A stretch of DNA of 16,080 nucleotides, from NCBI RefSeq assembly GCF_965660005.1, contig NZ_CBFHYF010000037.1, positions 1 through 16,080 of the forward strand, given 5' to 3'. The DNA comes from Porticoccus sp965660005 (GTDB lineage: Bacteria > Pseudomonadota > Gammaproteobacteria > Pseudomonadales > Porticoccaceae). Both the position numbers and the translations under genes were made by a program. The notes under the pieces are model-generated. The model was given only the letters and a program-made list of their open reading frames with translations, was not told the origin of the DNA and did no database searches. How positions within the stretch are numbered: the first letter of the stretch is position 1; each line of letters starts with the position of its first letter. Positions 1-6,800 of this stretch are shown here, piece by piece.

Positions 1-69
1 CTGCGCTTTGCGATCCGCGAAGGTGGTCGTACCGTCGGTGCCGGTGTGGTCGCTAAAGTGATTGAGTGA
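1..69 (+). CDS. tuf: Elongation factor Tu, 3' end only (partial)
   Basis: The window opens inside a reading frame of 22 codons ending in TGA. It encodes LRFAIREGGRTVGAGVVAKV followed by IE, which is the highly conserved C-terminus of domain 3 of bacterial EF-Tu, the GTPase that delivers aminoacyl-tRNA to the ribosomal A site. Only this tail is visible, so nothing can be said about its GTPase domain or start. The neighbours (tRNA-Trp, secE, nusG) make it the 'tufB-type' copy of the rif cluster; a second tuf begins at 15558 in the same orientation. No clear terminator hairpin follows the stop codon, so readthrough into the tRNA and secE is possible. Confidence 0.95.
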   Translation: MRFAIREGGRTVGAGVVAKVIE

Positions 70-80
70 TCAAACAGTGG

Positions 81-113
81 TTGAAGTGCTTTTTGCAGTT
101 TCAATCCGATAAT
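81..113 (+). promoter_or_regulatory. Possible weak promoter for tRNA-Trp-secE-nusG
   Basis: GATAAT at 108-113 matches the sigma-70 -10 consensus in five of six positions and lies about 30 bases before the mature tRNA. The best -35-like hexamer, TTGAAG at 81-86, is 21 bases away, which is too far for a standard promoter, and no extended -10 TG is present. The site is placed where a tRNA promoter would be expected in the tuf-tRNA gap, but the match is poor and transcription may simply continue from tuf. Confidence 0.25.
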
Positions 114-145
114 CTAGTTGGTTTTGTTTTTTAAGGTTACGCGAC

Positions 146-221
146 AGGCCAGTAGTTCAATTGGTAGAGCACCGGTCTCCAAAACCGGCTGTTGGGGGTT
201 CGAGTCCCTCCTGGCCTGCCA
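146..221 (+). tRNA. tRNA-Trp (anticodon CCA)
   Basis: A complete 76-base cloverleaf is visible. The acceptor stem is AGGCCAG (146-152) with CTGGCCT (211-217), discriminator G218 and encoded CCA at 219-221. The anticodon stem CCGGT/ACCGG (172-176 and 184-188) closes the loop CTCCAAA, with anticodon CCA at 179-181, reading the tryptophan codon UGG. The T arm is GGGGG/CCCTC around TTCGAGT (199-205). The D-arm, anticodon arm and T-loop closely follow E. coli tRNA-Trp. It sits between tuf and secE, as in pseudomonads, and is probably cotranscribed and then processed out. Confidence 0.98.
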
Positions 222-282
222 ATCTTAAACCAGTGTGCCCTCTGAAAAAGATGGGTCCGGTGAGCAGGGGTGTTATCCGAGA

Positions 283-651
283 ATGAGTTCGGCAACGGAA
301 GAAAAGCAGTATCGATTAGATGGCTTGAAGTGGCTGCTGGTCGTGTTGCTGGTCAGCGCCACCGTCTACGGCAATTATTACTTTGCAACCGAGTCGTTGT
401 TATACCGGGTTGTAGCAATATTGGCAGTAGCCCTATTGGCTGGCTTTGTTGCACTGCAAACCCGCAAAGGTGATGGATTCATTACCTTGCTGCGCGGTGC
501 TTATACGGAAGCGCGTCGAGTGGTCTGGCCAACAAGGCAGGAGCGCAATCAAACAACCCTGATGGTGGTTGTGGTAGTGCTCGTGATGTCGCTGATTCTT
601 TGGGGTCTCGATGCATTATTTGGTTGGCTTGCCACAATGGTCATTGGCTAA
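283..651 (+). CDS. secE: Protein translocase subunit SecE
   Basis: This 122-residue inner-membrane protein is the small clamp subunit of the SecYEG protein-export channel (E. coli SecE is 127 residues). Three hydrophobic segments are visible: about 15-33, 39-58 and 93-119. Between the second and third lies the conserved amphipathic stretch with EARRVVWPTRQE at 76-87, the SecE signature that contacts SecY. The start chosen is the ATG at 283 (MSSATEEKQYRLDGLK), which gives the usual family length. A GTG at 235 in the same frame would add 16 unconserved, non-membrane residues and is less likely. It is followed after 9 bases by nusG, so the two are almost certainly cotranscribed, as in E. coli. 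Confidence 0.96.
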   Translation: MSSATEEKQYRLDGLKWLLVVLLVSATVYGNYYFATESLLYRVVAILAVALLAGFVALQTRKGDGFITLLRGAYTEARRVVWPTRQERNQTTLMVVVVVLVMSLILWGLDALFGWLATMVIG

Positions 652-660
652 GAGGTTCAG

Positions 661-1188
661 ATGCGCTGGTATGTCGTTCACGCCTATTCAGGTTACGAAA
701 AAAAGGTCGCTGCTGCACTGAGAGAGCGTGTGGCTCTGTATGGTATGGAAGATCGTTTTGGTGAAATCCTGGTTCCAACCGAAGAAGTGGTGGAAATCAA
801 GGGCGGGCAAAAACGTAAAAGTGAGCGCAAGTTTTTTCCGGGATATGTGTTGGTGCAGATGGAGCTCGGTGATGATACCTGGCACTTGGTAAAAGAAACG
901 CCAAGGGTGATGGGCTTCATTGGTGGAAAAGCAGACAAGCCTGCACCGATTACGGACAAAGAAGCAGAGATGATTCTCCAGCGAGTGCAGGATTCGGAAG
1001 ACAAACCAAGACCAAAAACCGTGTTTGAAGCTGGTGAAGTCGTCAGAGTCACCGATGGGCCATTCAACGATTTCAATGGTGTGGTTGAGGAAGTCAACTA
1101 CGACAAGAGCCGGCTGAGGGTCTCGGTATCGATTTTCGGCCGCTCAACGCCTGTTGAGTTGGAGTTTACCCAGGTAGAAAAAGCCTGA
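661..1188 (+). CDS. nusG: Transcription termination/antitermination protein NusG
   Basis: NusG binds the RNA polymerase clamp, suppresses pausing, recruits Rho and links RNA polymerase to the ribosome through S10. The 175-residue product has the two family domains: an NGN domain (about 1-115, starting RWYVVHAYSGYE, with KFFPGYV at 57-63 and PRVMGFIGG at 81-89) and a KOW domain (about 122-175, with DGPFNDFNGVVEEV at 132-145 and SIFGR at 157-161, the loop that in E. coli contacts Rho and S10). It lacks the few extra N-terminal residues of the 181-residue E. coli protein. The ATG at 661 is preceded by AAGAGG overlapping the secE stop. It lies upstream of the rpoBC genes that encode its partner. 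Confidence 0.98.
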   Translation: MRWYVVHAYSGYEKKVAAALRERVALYGMEDRFGEILVPTEEVVEIKGGQKRKSERKFFPGYVLVQMELGDDTWHLVKETPRVMGFIGGKADKPAPITDKEAEMILQRVQDSEDKPRPKTVFEAGEVVRVTDGPFNDFNGVVEEVNYDKSRLRVSVSIFGRSTPVELEFTQVEKA

Positions 1189-1227
1189 TTGATGCTTGAT
1201 TTGCTGCTGCCCATGGGGGGTGGCGGT

Positions 1228-1248
1228 GGGGAGCCAGAGACGGATGTC
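1228..1248 (+). promoter_or_regulatory. Candidate L1 autoregulatory site in the rplK leader
   Basis: In E. coli, ribosomal protein L1 represses the rplK-rplA mRNA by binding a leader element that mimics its 23S rRNA target. Here GGGAGCC (1229-1235), a six-base loop and GGATG (1242-1246) lie about 45 bases before rplK, resembling the GGGAGCC...GAUG pattern of known L1 mRNA sites. The CC/GG inner pairing is clear, but the outer helix is short, so the structure is only plausible. The rest of the 101-base nusG-rplK gap is G-rich and shows no convincing promoter. Confidence 0.4.
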
Positions 1249-1289
1249 AAAATCCTGAGGCGTTAATACCCATAAGAGGAGAAACCAAG

Positions 1290-1721
1290 ATGGCAAAGAA
1301 AATTGATGCTTATATCAAGCTTCAGGTGGCAGCGGGGCAAGCTAACCCCAGTCCGCCAGTAGGTCCTGCGCTGGGTCAGCGCGGTGTCAATATCATGGAG
1401 TTCTGCAAGGCATTCAATGCGCAGACCCAGGGAATGGAGCCCGGTGCGCCGGTACCTGTTGTGATCAGTGTCTACAGTGATCGCAGCTTTACGTTCACCA
1501 TGAAAACTCCACCGGCTTCATTTTTGTTGAAAAAAGCGGCCGGTATCAAGGGTGGTAGCGGTCGACCCAACACAGTCAAAGTAGGCAAGGTGACACGCAC
1601 GCAACTGGAAGAAATTGCCAAAACTAAAATGGCTGATCTCACCGCAGCGGATATGGACGCTGCAGTTCGTACCATCGCCGGCTCTGCCCGTGCAATGGGT
1701 CTTGATGTGGAGGGTATGTAA
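1290..1721 (+). CDS. rplK: 50S ribosomal protein L11
   Basis: L11 forms the base of the ribosomal stalk with 23S rRNA helices 43-44. It takes part in factor-dependent GTP hydrolysis and in RelA activation by uncharged tRNA. The 143-residue product has the flexible N-terminal domain (about 1-70) with the proline-rich thiostrepton-site segment NPSPPVGPALGQRGVN (19-34, containing P22, P23 and P26), and the rRNA-binding C-terminal domain (about 75-143) ending RTIAGSARAMGLDVEG (127-142). A strong ribosome-binding site, AAGAGGAG at 1274-1281, lies 8 bases before the ATG. The TAA stop directly abuts the rplA start, implying translational coupling. Confidence 0.98.
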   Translation: MAKKIDAYIKLQVAAGQANPSPPVGPALGQRGVNIMEFCKAFNAQTQGMEPGAPVPVVISVYSDRSFTFTMKTPPASFLLKKAAGIKGGSGRPNTVKVGKVTRTQLEEIAKTKMADLTAADMDAAVRTIAGSARAMGLDVEGM

Positions 1722-2417
1722 ATGGCTAAGCCGTCCAAGCGTGTTCGTGCAATCCAGGAAAAAGTACAAGCTGGCAAACAGTATCCGATCAGTGAAGCTG
1801 TTGCGTTGCTGAAGGAGTTTTCCAGTGTCAAATTTACTGAAACTGTCGATGTGGCAGTGAACTTGGGAATTGACCCCCGCAAATCCGATCAGGCGGTGCG
1901 TGGTGCTACCACACTGCCTAATGGTACGGGTAAAACTGTGCGTGTTGCGGTATTCACCCAGGGTGATTCTGCAGAGGCTGCCAAAGCTGCCGGGGCGGAT
2001 CTGGTTGGTATGGAAGACCTCGCCGATCAAATCAAGGCTGGCAATATGGATTTTGATGTTGTTATTGCAGACCCTGCAGCGATGCGTGTGGTTGGCCAGC
2101 TTGGCCAGGTGCTCGGTCCCCGCGGCCTGATGCCTAACCCGAAAACCGGCACAGTGACTCCCGATGTTGTGACCGCAGTTAAAAACGCCAAGGCTGGTCA
2201 GGTACGCTTTCGTGCTGACAAGAACGGTATTATTCATGGCGGTATTGGCAGCCTGTCTTTTGAAGCCGGCGCATTGAAGCAGAATCTTGAGGCATTGATT
2301 GCCGACCTGAAAAAAATCAAGCCCGCATCTGCCAAGGGCATTTATGTAAAAAAGGTAACAATCTCGAGCACTATGGGCCCAGGATTGATTATTGATCAGG
2401 CTTCTCTGGAGGCTTGA
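1722..2417 (+). CDS. rplA: 50S ribosomal protein L1
   Basis: L1 forms the mobile L1 stalk that helps release deacylated tRNA from the E site, and it is the translational repressor of the rplK-rplA message in E. coli. The 231-residue product (E. coli 234) carries the L1 signature LGPRGLMPNPKTGTVT at about 131-146 and the conserved N-terminus KRVRAIQEKV. Its ATG immediately follows the rplK stop with no spacer; a GGAGGG at 1709-1714 inside the end of rplK can act as ribosome-binding site. This fits coupled translation and L1 feedback acting once at the rplK leader. Confidence 0.98.
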   Translation: MAKPSKRVRAIQEKVQAGKQYPISEAVALLKEFSSVKFTETVDVAVNLGIDPRKSDQAVRGATTLPNGTGKTVRVAVFTQGDSAEAAKAAGADLVGMEDLADQIKAGNMDFDVVIADPAAMRVVGQLGQVLGPRGLMPNPKTGTVTPDVVTAVKNAKAGQVRFRADKNGIIHGGIGSLSFEAGALKQNLEALIADLKKIKPASAKGIYVKKVTISSTMGPGLIIDQASLEA

Positions 2418-2425
2418 TATAGAGA

Positions 2426-2439
2426 GGCTGCATGCAGCC
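2426..2439 (+). repeat. Perfect palindrome/hairpin just after rplA
   Basis: GGCTGCATGCAGCC is a perfect 14-base palindrome that can fold as a 5-bp stem with a CATG loop, nine bases after the rplA stop. It lacks a following U-tract, so it is not a standard intrinsic terminator. It could mark the 3' end of the L11-L1 message, slow exonucleases or be part of the rplJ leader. Function unknown. Confidence 0.45.
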
Positions 2440-2481
2440 CTGAAGAGCTTTGGGGTCTGGGTGGCGATGTTGTTTACGCAC

Positions 2482-2582
2482 CCGGGCCGTCAAAGACCGT
2501 AGGTGCCCTCTTGGGTCTAATGTGTTTTTCAGGTTCTTGTGACCGCTGTTGAAAAAACGCCTACGCAGACGGTGTGACCCGG
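2482..2582 (+). promoter_or_regulatory. L10 leader: L10(L12) mRNA-binding structure with kink-turn-like loop
   Basis: The gap of 281 bases between rplA and rplJ holds a long-range fold. ACCG (2496-2499) pairs with CGGT (2570-2573) and TAGGTG (2500-2505) pairs with CGCCTA (2558-2563); between them on the 3' side is an unpaired CGCAGA (2564-2569). An outer stem CCGGG/CCCGG (2482-2486 and 2578-2582) encloses it, and CCC/GGG (2506-2508 and 2513-2515) forms an inner hairpin. In characterised bacteria the L10-L12 complex binds a leader of this kind, with an asymmetric kink-turn-type loop, to repress rplJ-rplL translation. Base pairing is seen directly; identity rests on position and resemblance. 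No convincing sigma-70 promoter for rplJ was found here. Confidence 0.75.
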
Positions 2583-2616
2583 TTCAGTATTTTTAGCTGG
2601 ATTTGATCACCGAAAC

Positions 2617-2643
2617 GGTATCGATAGTCATTTTATCGATGCT
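2617..2643 (+). repeat. Hairpin in the rplJ leader
   Basis: ATCGATA (2620-2626) and TATCGAT (2634-2640) form a perfect 7-bp stem around a 7-base loop. Three further pairs (two of them G-U) extend it to 2617-2643. It lies between the L10-binding structure and the ribosome-binding site and could transmit ligand binding to translation initiation. It has no U-tract suited to termination. Confidence 0.45.
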
Positions 2644-2698
2644 TAAACCAGTAGAAAGCTCCCTCGGGGGTGATCTATTAAATCCAGGAGATAATCTC

Positions 2699-3229
2699 GT
2701 GGCATTGAATCTCGAAAACAAAAAAGCGATTGTCGCTCAAGTTAACGAGACTGCTGGCAATGCATTGTCACTGGTAATCGCTGACGCTCGCGGCGTCAAC
2801 GTGACAAATATGACTGAGCTCCGCGCCAAGGCTCGCGAACATAAAATCGACCTGCGTGTCGTTCGCAACACACTTGCGAAACGTGCATTTCAGGGTACAG
2901 ATTTTGAGTGCGTGTCTGATGTGTTGACCGGTCCGTCACTATTCGGCTTCTCTATGGAAGATCCGGGTGCCGCCGCTCGCCTGTTCAAGGAATTTGCCAA
3001 AACCAACGACAAATTTGAGATCAAGGCACTGTCCGTCAGCGGACAACTGTTGAGTAAGGAACAAGTTGACGTTCTGGCTAACCTGCCGACCCGTGAGCAA
3101 GCTCTGGGTATGCTGGTCAGCGTAATGATTGCACCCGTTACCAAACTGGTACGCACATTCAACGAAGTTCCCACCAAAGTGACACGTGTTGTGGCGGCTG
3201 TTCGCGATCAAAAGCAGGAAGCTGCTTAA
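2699..3229 (+). CDS. rplJ: 50S ribosomal protein L10
   Basis: L10 anchors L7/L12 dimers to the ribosome and, with L12, represses its own mRNA. The start chosen is GTG at 2699, giving M(V)ALNLENKKAIVAQV, which matches the E. coli N-terminus MALNLQDKQAIVAEV; AGGAG at 2686-2690 lies 8 bases upstream. A TTG at 2603 in frame would add 32 unconserved residues encoded by the leader RNA. The 176-residue product has the rRNA-binding N-terminal domain (about 1-130, including RVVRNTLAKRA and the MEDPGAAARLFKEFAK segment) and the C-terminal helix that binds L12 dimers (about 133-172). That helix is about 11 residues longer than in the 165-residue E. coli protein. Confidence 0.97.
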   Translation: MALNLENKKAIVAQVNETAGNALSLVIADARGVNVTNMTELRAKAREHKIDLRVVRNTLAKRAFQGTDFECVSDVLTGPSLFGFSMEDPGAAARLFKEFAKTNDKFEIKALSVSGQLLSKEQVDVLANLPTREQALGMLVSVMIAPVTKLVRTFNEVPTKVTRVVAAVRDQKQEAA

Positions 3230-3280
3230 TCGGCGACATCGTTTACATTAATTTACTATTTTTTATCAGGAGATTGAGTC

Positions 3281-3658
3281 ATGGCTCTATCAAAAGATGA
3301 CATTTTGAATGCAATTGCTGAAATGAGCGTCATGGACGTTGTGGAACTCGTATCAGCAATGGAAGAAAAATTTGGTGTATCTGCTGCCGCTGCTGTTGCA
3401 GTTGCTGCCGCACCTGCTGCCGCTGCCGCTGCAGAAGTTGAAGAAAAAACCGAGTTTGACATTATTCTGACTGCTGCAGGCGAGAAGAAAGTCAACGTGA
3501 TCAAGGTTGTTCGCAGTCTTACCGGTCTGGGCCTTAAAGAAGCCAAAGATCTGGTTGACGGTGCACCTTCCGCGATCAAAGAGGGTGCTTCCAAAGCAGA
3601 TGCAGAAGCAGCCAAGAAAGAACTGGAAGAGGCTGGCGCAACTGTCGAACTTAAGTAA
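3281..3658 (+). CDS. rplL: 50S ribosomal protein L7/L12
   Basis: L7/L12 is the multicopy stalk protein that recruits EF-Tu, EF-G, IF2 and RF3 and stimulates their GTPase activity. The 125-residue product (E. coli 121) shows the three expected parts: a dimerising helical N-terminus (1-33, ending EEKFGV), an alanine-rich flexible hinge (about 34-52), and the globular factor-binding domain (about 55-125) with KTEFDIIL, EKKVNVIKVVR and the GLGLKEAKDLVD helix. AGGAG at 3268-3272 lies 8 bases before the ATG. The 51-base gap after rplJ contains no terminator, so the pair is one transcript. The terminator-type hairpin downstream would favour excess L12 over RNA polymerase. Confidence 0.98.
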   Translation: MALSKDDILNAIAEMSVMDVVELVSAMEEKFGVSAAAAVAVAAAPAAAAAAEVEEKTEFDIILTAAGEKKVNVIKVVRSLTGLGLKEAKDLVDGAPSAIKEGASKADAEAAKKELEEAGATVELK

Positions 3659-3683
3659 GTTCTACGGGTTTGTCGCGCTGGTT

Positions 3684-3702
3684 GTCTGATAACGCATCAG
3701 AC
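3684..3702 (+). repeat. Perfect 7-bp hairpin after rplL
   Basis: GTCTGAT (3684-3690) and ATCAGAC (3696-3702) pair perfectly around the loop AACGC. It lies only three bases before the larger attenuator stem, so the two hairpins would sit side by side in the rplL-rpoB RNA. It may be an mRNA-processing or stability element. Confidence 0.55.
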
Positions 3703-3705
3703 GCA

Positions 3706-3737
3706 GGCTGGTGGGCGATTTCGCTCACCGGCCTTTT
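3706..3737 (+). terminator. Attenuator-type intrinsic terminator between rplL and rpoB
   Basis: GGCTGGTGGGCG (3706-3717) and CGCTCACCGGCC (3722-3733) form a continuous 12-bp stem (two G-U pairs) with an ATTT loop, followed at once by TTTT (3734-3737) and then CCTG. The short U-tract suits a partly read-through terminator. E. coli has a partial terminator at exactly this place that lowers rpoBC expression relative to rplJL, and I infer the same role here. No new promoter is evident between it and rpoB, so polymerase synthesis should depend on readthrough. Confidence 0.8.
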
Positions 3738-3773
3738 CCTGCTTATGGCAGATGCTCAAAGCAGAATCAATAA

Positions 3774-3814
3774 GGCCTGTTTTTAGTTAACAGGGCCGGA
3801 CGGCTGCAAAGCCG
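3774..3814 (+). repeat. Two tandem hairpins in the rpoB leader
   Basis: GGCCTGTT (3774-3781) pairs with AACAGGGCC (3789-3797) with one bulged G. Shortly after, CGGCT (3801-3805) pairs with AGCCG (3810-3814) closing a GCAA tetraloop of the GNRA type. They lie about 50 bases before the rpoB start. In E. coli this intercistronic RNA is cut by RNase III; the structures here could serve similar processing, but that is inference. Confidence 0.45.
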
Positions 3815-3863
3815 GGCAATGCTGGATGGTCGATTGGACCAAGTGAACGTGCTGGGGAATATG

Positions 3864-6800
3864 ATGGCTTACTCGTACACTGAGAAAAAACGCATTCGCA
3901 AGGATTTTGGCAAATTGCCACAGGTGATGGACCTGCCTTTCCTTCTTGCGATTCAGCTCGACTCCTACCGAAATTTTACACAGAAAGGTGTTCCCGTTGA
4001 ACAACGGATGGACGCCGGTCTGCATGCTGCATTTAATTCTGTCTTCCCGATTGTCAGCTACTCTGGCAATGCGAGTCTCGAGTATGTTGACTATACCCTG
4101 GGCAAGCCATCCTTCGATGAAGAAGAGTGTAAGTTGCGTAGTGTTACCTTCGCCGTGCCGCTCAGAGTTCGAGTACGCCTGGTTATTTATGACAAGGAAT
4201 CTGCCAACAAGGCAATCAAGGACATTAAAGAGCAGGAAGTCTATATGGGGGAAATCCCCCTGATGACCGACAACGGAACCTTCATCATCAATGGTACCGA
4301 GCGGGTTATCGTTTCCCAGTTACATCGTTCCCCGGGCGTGTTTTTCGATCACGACAAGGGTAAAACCCACTCTTCCGGCAAGTTGTTGTATTCCGCACGG
4401 ATTATCCCCTACCGCGGTTCCTGGCTGGATTTTGAATTCGACCCGAAAGATCTGGTGTTTGTGCGTATTGACCGGCGCCGCAAGTTGCCAGCGACGATCC
4501 TGCTGCGTGCTCTGGGGTTCAGCTCAGAAGTAATGCTGGACATGTTTTTTGAAACCAGCACATTCAACCTGTCCAAAGATGGCAGTTACTCACTGGATCT
4601 GGTCCCCTCACGTCTGCGAGGCGATATTGCGGCATTTGATATCAAGGGCAAGGGCGGCAAGGTCATTGTGGAAGAGGGGCGTCGAATAACGGCGCGCCAT
4701 ATTCGTGAGCTGGAAAAAGAGAACGTCAGCAAACTCGAGGTGCCTACCGATTACCTGTATGGTCGGCCTCTTGCAAAAGATTTGGTGGACCCGAAAACGG
4801 GCGAGCTGCTGCTTGAGTGTAATACTGAAATTACTCAGGAAGTCCTCGACAAGCTCCGTGATGCCGGACTCAAATCGGTTGAGACGATTTATACCAACGA
4901 TCTGGACTGCGGCCCGTTTGTTTCCGATACCTTGCGCAGTGATAGTAGCCGTACTCAGCTTGAAGCACTCGTGGAAATTTACCGGATGATGCGTCCCGGC
5001 GAGCCGCCGACCAAGGAATCCGCCGAAAACCTGTTCAATAATCTGTTCTTCAGTCTGGAGCGTTACGATCTATCCGGTGTCGGCCGGATGAAGTTCAATC
5101 GTCGCCTCGGTCGTGAAGAGGAAGTTGGTGAAGGTACCCTGAGCCGCGAAGATATTGTCGATGTGATGAAAGTTCTGATCGACATTCGCAACGGCAAGGG
5201 GGTGGTCGATGATATCGACCACCTGGGTAACCGCCGCATTCGTTCAGTCGGTGAAATGGCTGAAAACCAGTTCCGTATTGGACTGGTGCGCGTAGAGCGC
5301 GCGGTCAAAGAGCGCCTCTCTGTAGCGGAATCCGAAGGCCTGATGCCCCAGGATCTGGTCAACGCCAAACCGGTTGCTGCAGCCATGAAAGAATTCTTTG
5401 GCTCCAGCCAGCTCTCCCAGTTTATGGATCAGAACAATCCCTTGTCCGAGGTGACTCACAAACGTCGTGTGTCAGCATTGGGCCCGGGTGGTCTGACCCG
5501 CGAGCGCGCCGGCTTTGAAGTTCGTGACGTACACCCCACGCATTACGGTCGTGTGTGCCCTATCGAAACGCCTGAAGGTCCAAACATTGGTTTGATCAAT
5601 TCCCTGGCGGCCTATGCCCGTACCAATAGCTACGGTTTTCTCGAAACACCCTACAGGAAAGTGATTGACCGTAAGGTAACCGATCAGATCGAATACCTTT
5701 CGGCGATTAATGAGTCCAATTATGTCATCGCTCAGGCATCCGCTTTGGTCAATGAAAAGGGTGAGCTATGCGATGAGCTGGTCAATGTCCGCCATATTGG
5801 TGAATTTACGGTCAAGCCGCCGGAAGATGTTCACTATATGGATGTGTCCCCCCAGCAGGTGGTATCGGTTGCTGCGGCACTAATTCCATTTCTGGAGCAC
5901 GATGATGCCAACCGTGCATTGATGGGTTCCAATATGCAGCGTCAGGCCGTGCCGACACTGGTGGTTGAAAAACCTCTGGTGGGAACCGGTTTTGAGCGCT
6001 ATGTGGCATCGGACTCCGGTGTATGCGTGGTCGGCCGTCGTGGTGGTGTCATAGAAAACGTCGATGCCAGCCGGATTGTGGTGCGTGTGAATGACGATGA
6101 GGTTGAGTCAGGTGATGCCGGTGTTGATATCTACAACCTCACCAAATATACCCGCTCCAACCAGAATACCTGCATTAACCAAAGGCCGATTGTCGGTCAG
6201 GGCGACATTATCGCTCGCGGGGATATTCTTGCCGATGGCCCTTCTGTGGATATGGGAGAGCTGGCTCTGGGGCAGAATATGCGCATCGCATTCATGCCCT
6301 GGAACGGCTACAACTTTGAAGACTCCATTCTGATTTCAGAGCGGGTGGTTCAGGAAGATCGCTTTACCACGATTCATATCCAGGAGCTGACCTGTACTGC
6401 ACGTGACACCAAGCTCGGTGCAGAAGAGATTACGGCAGACATTCCCAACGTTGGTGAAGCGGCGCTGTCTCGCCTCGATGAGTCCGGGATTGTCTATATC
6501 GGTGCCGAAGTGTCGGCCGGAGATATTCTGGTTGGCAAGGTGACACCGAAAGGTGAAACCCAGCTGACACCGGAGGAAAAGTTGCTTCGTGCAATCTTTG
6601 GCGAAAAAGCCTCTGACGTTAAAGATACTTCACTGCGGGTTCCATCAAGTACCAAGGGAACGGTGATTGATGTACAGGTCTTCACCCGCGATGGGCTGGA
6701 AAAGGATCAGCGTTCCTTGCAAATCGAGAAGGCTGTACTGGATCAGTTCCGCCAGGATCTGAACGACGAATACCGCATCATGGAAAATGCCACTTTCGAG

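Noticed and set aside
235..282. Longer secE from GTG at 235
   Set aside because: The added 16 residues are not conserved in SecE and start only 14 bases after the tRNA; ATG 283 gives normal length.
1518..2237. 239-codon open frame on the - strand across rplK-rplA
   Set aside because: It spans two conserved + strand genes in shadow frame; composition rich in H, T and C is typical of a spurious frame.
2392..2423. TTGATC ... TATAGA as a promoter at the end of rplA
   Set aside because: Spacing is 20 bases and the -10 matches only four of six positions.
2516..2521. TCTAAT as a -10 for an rplJ promoter
   Set aside because: No acceptable -35 lies 16-18 bases upstream, and a start here would cut the L10-binding structure in two.
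2603..2698. Longer rplJ from TTG at 2603
   Set aside because: The added 32 residues fall in the structured leader and do not match L10; GTG 2699 has a good ribosome-binding site and the conserved ALNL start.
3819..3863. Longer rpoB from 3819
   Set aside because: The extra 15 residues lie over leader RNA and have no counterpart in E. coli RpoB, which begins at the aligned M(V/A)YSYTEKK.
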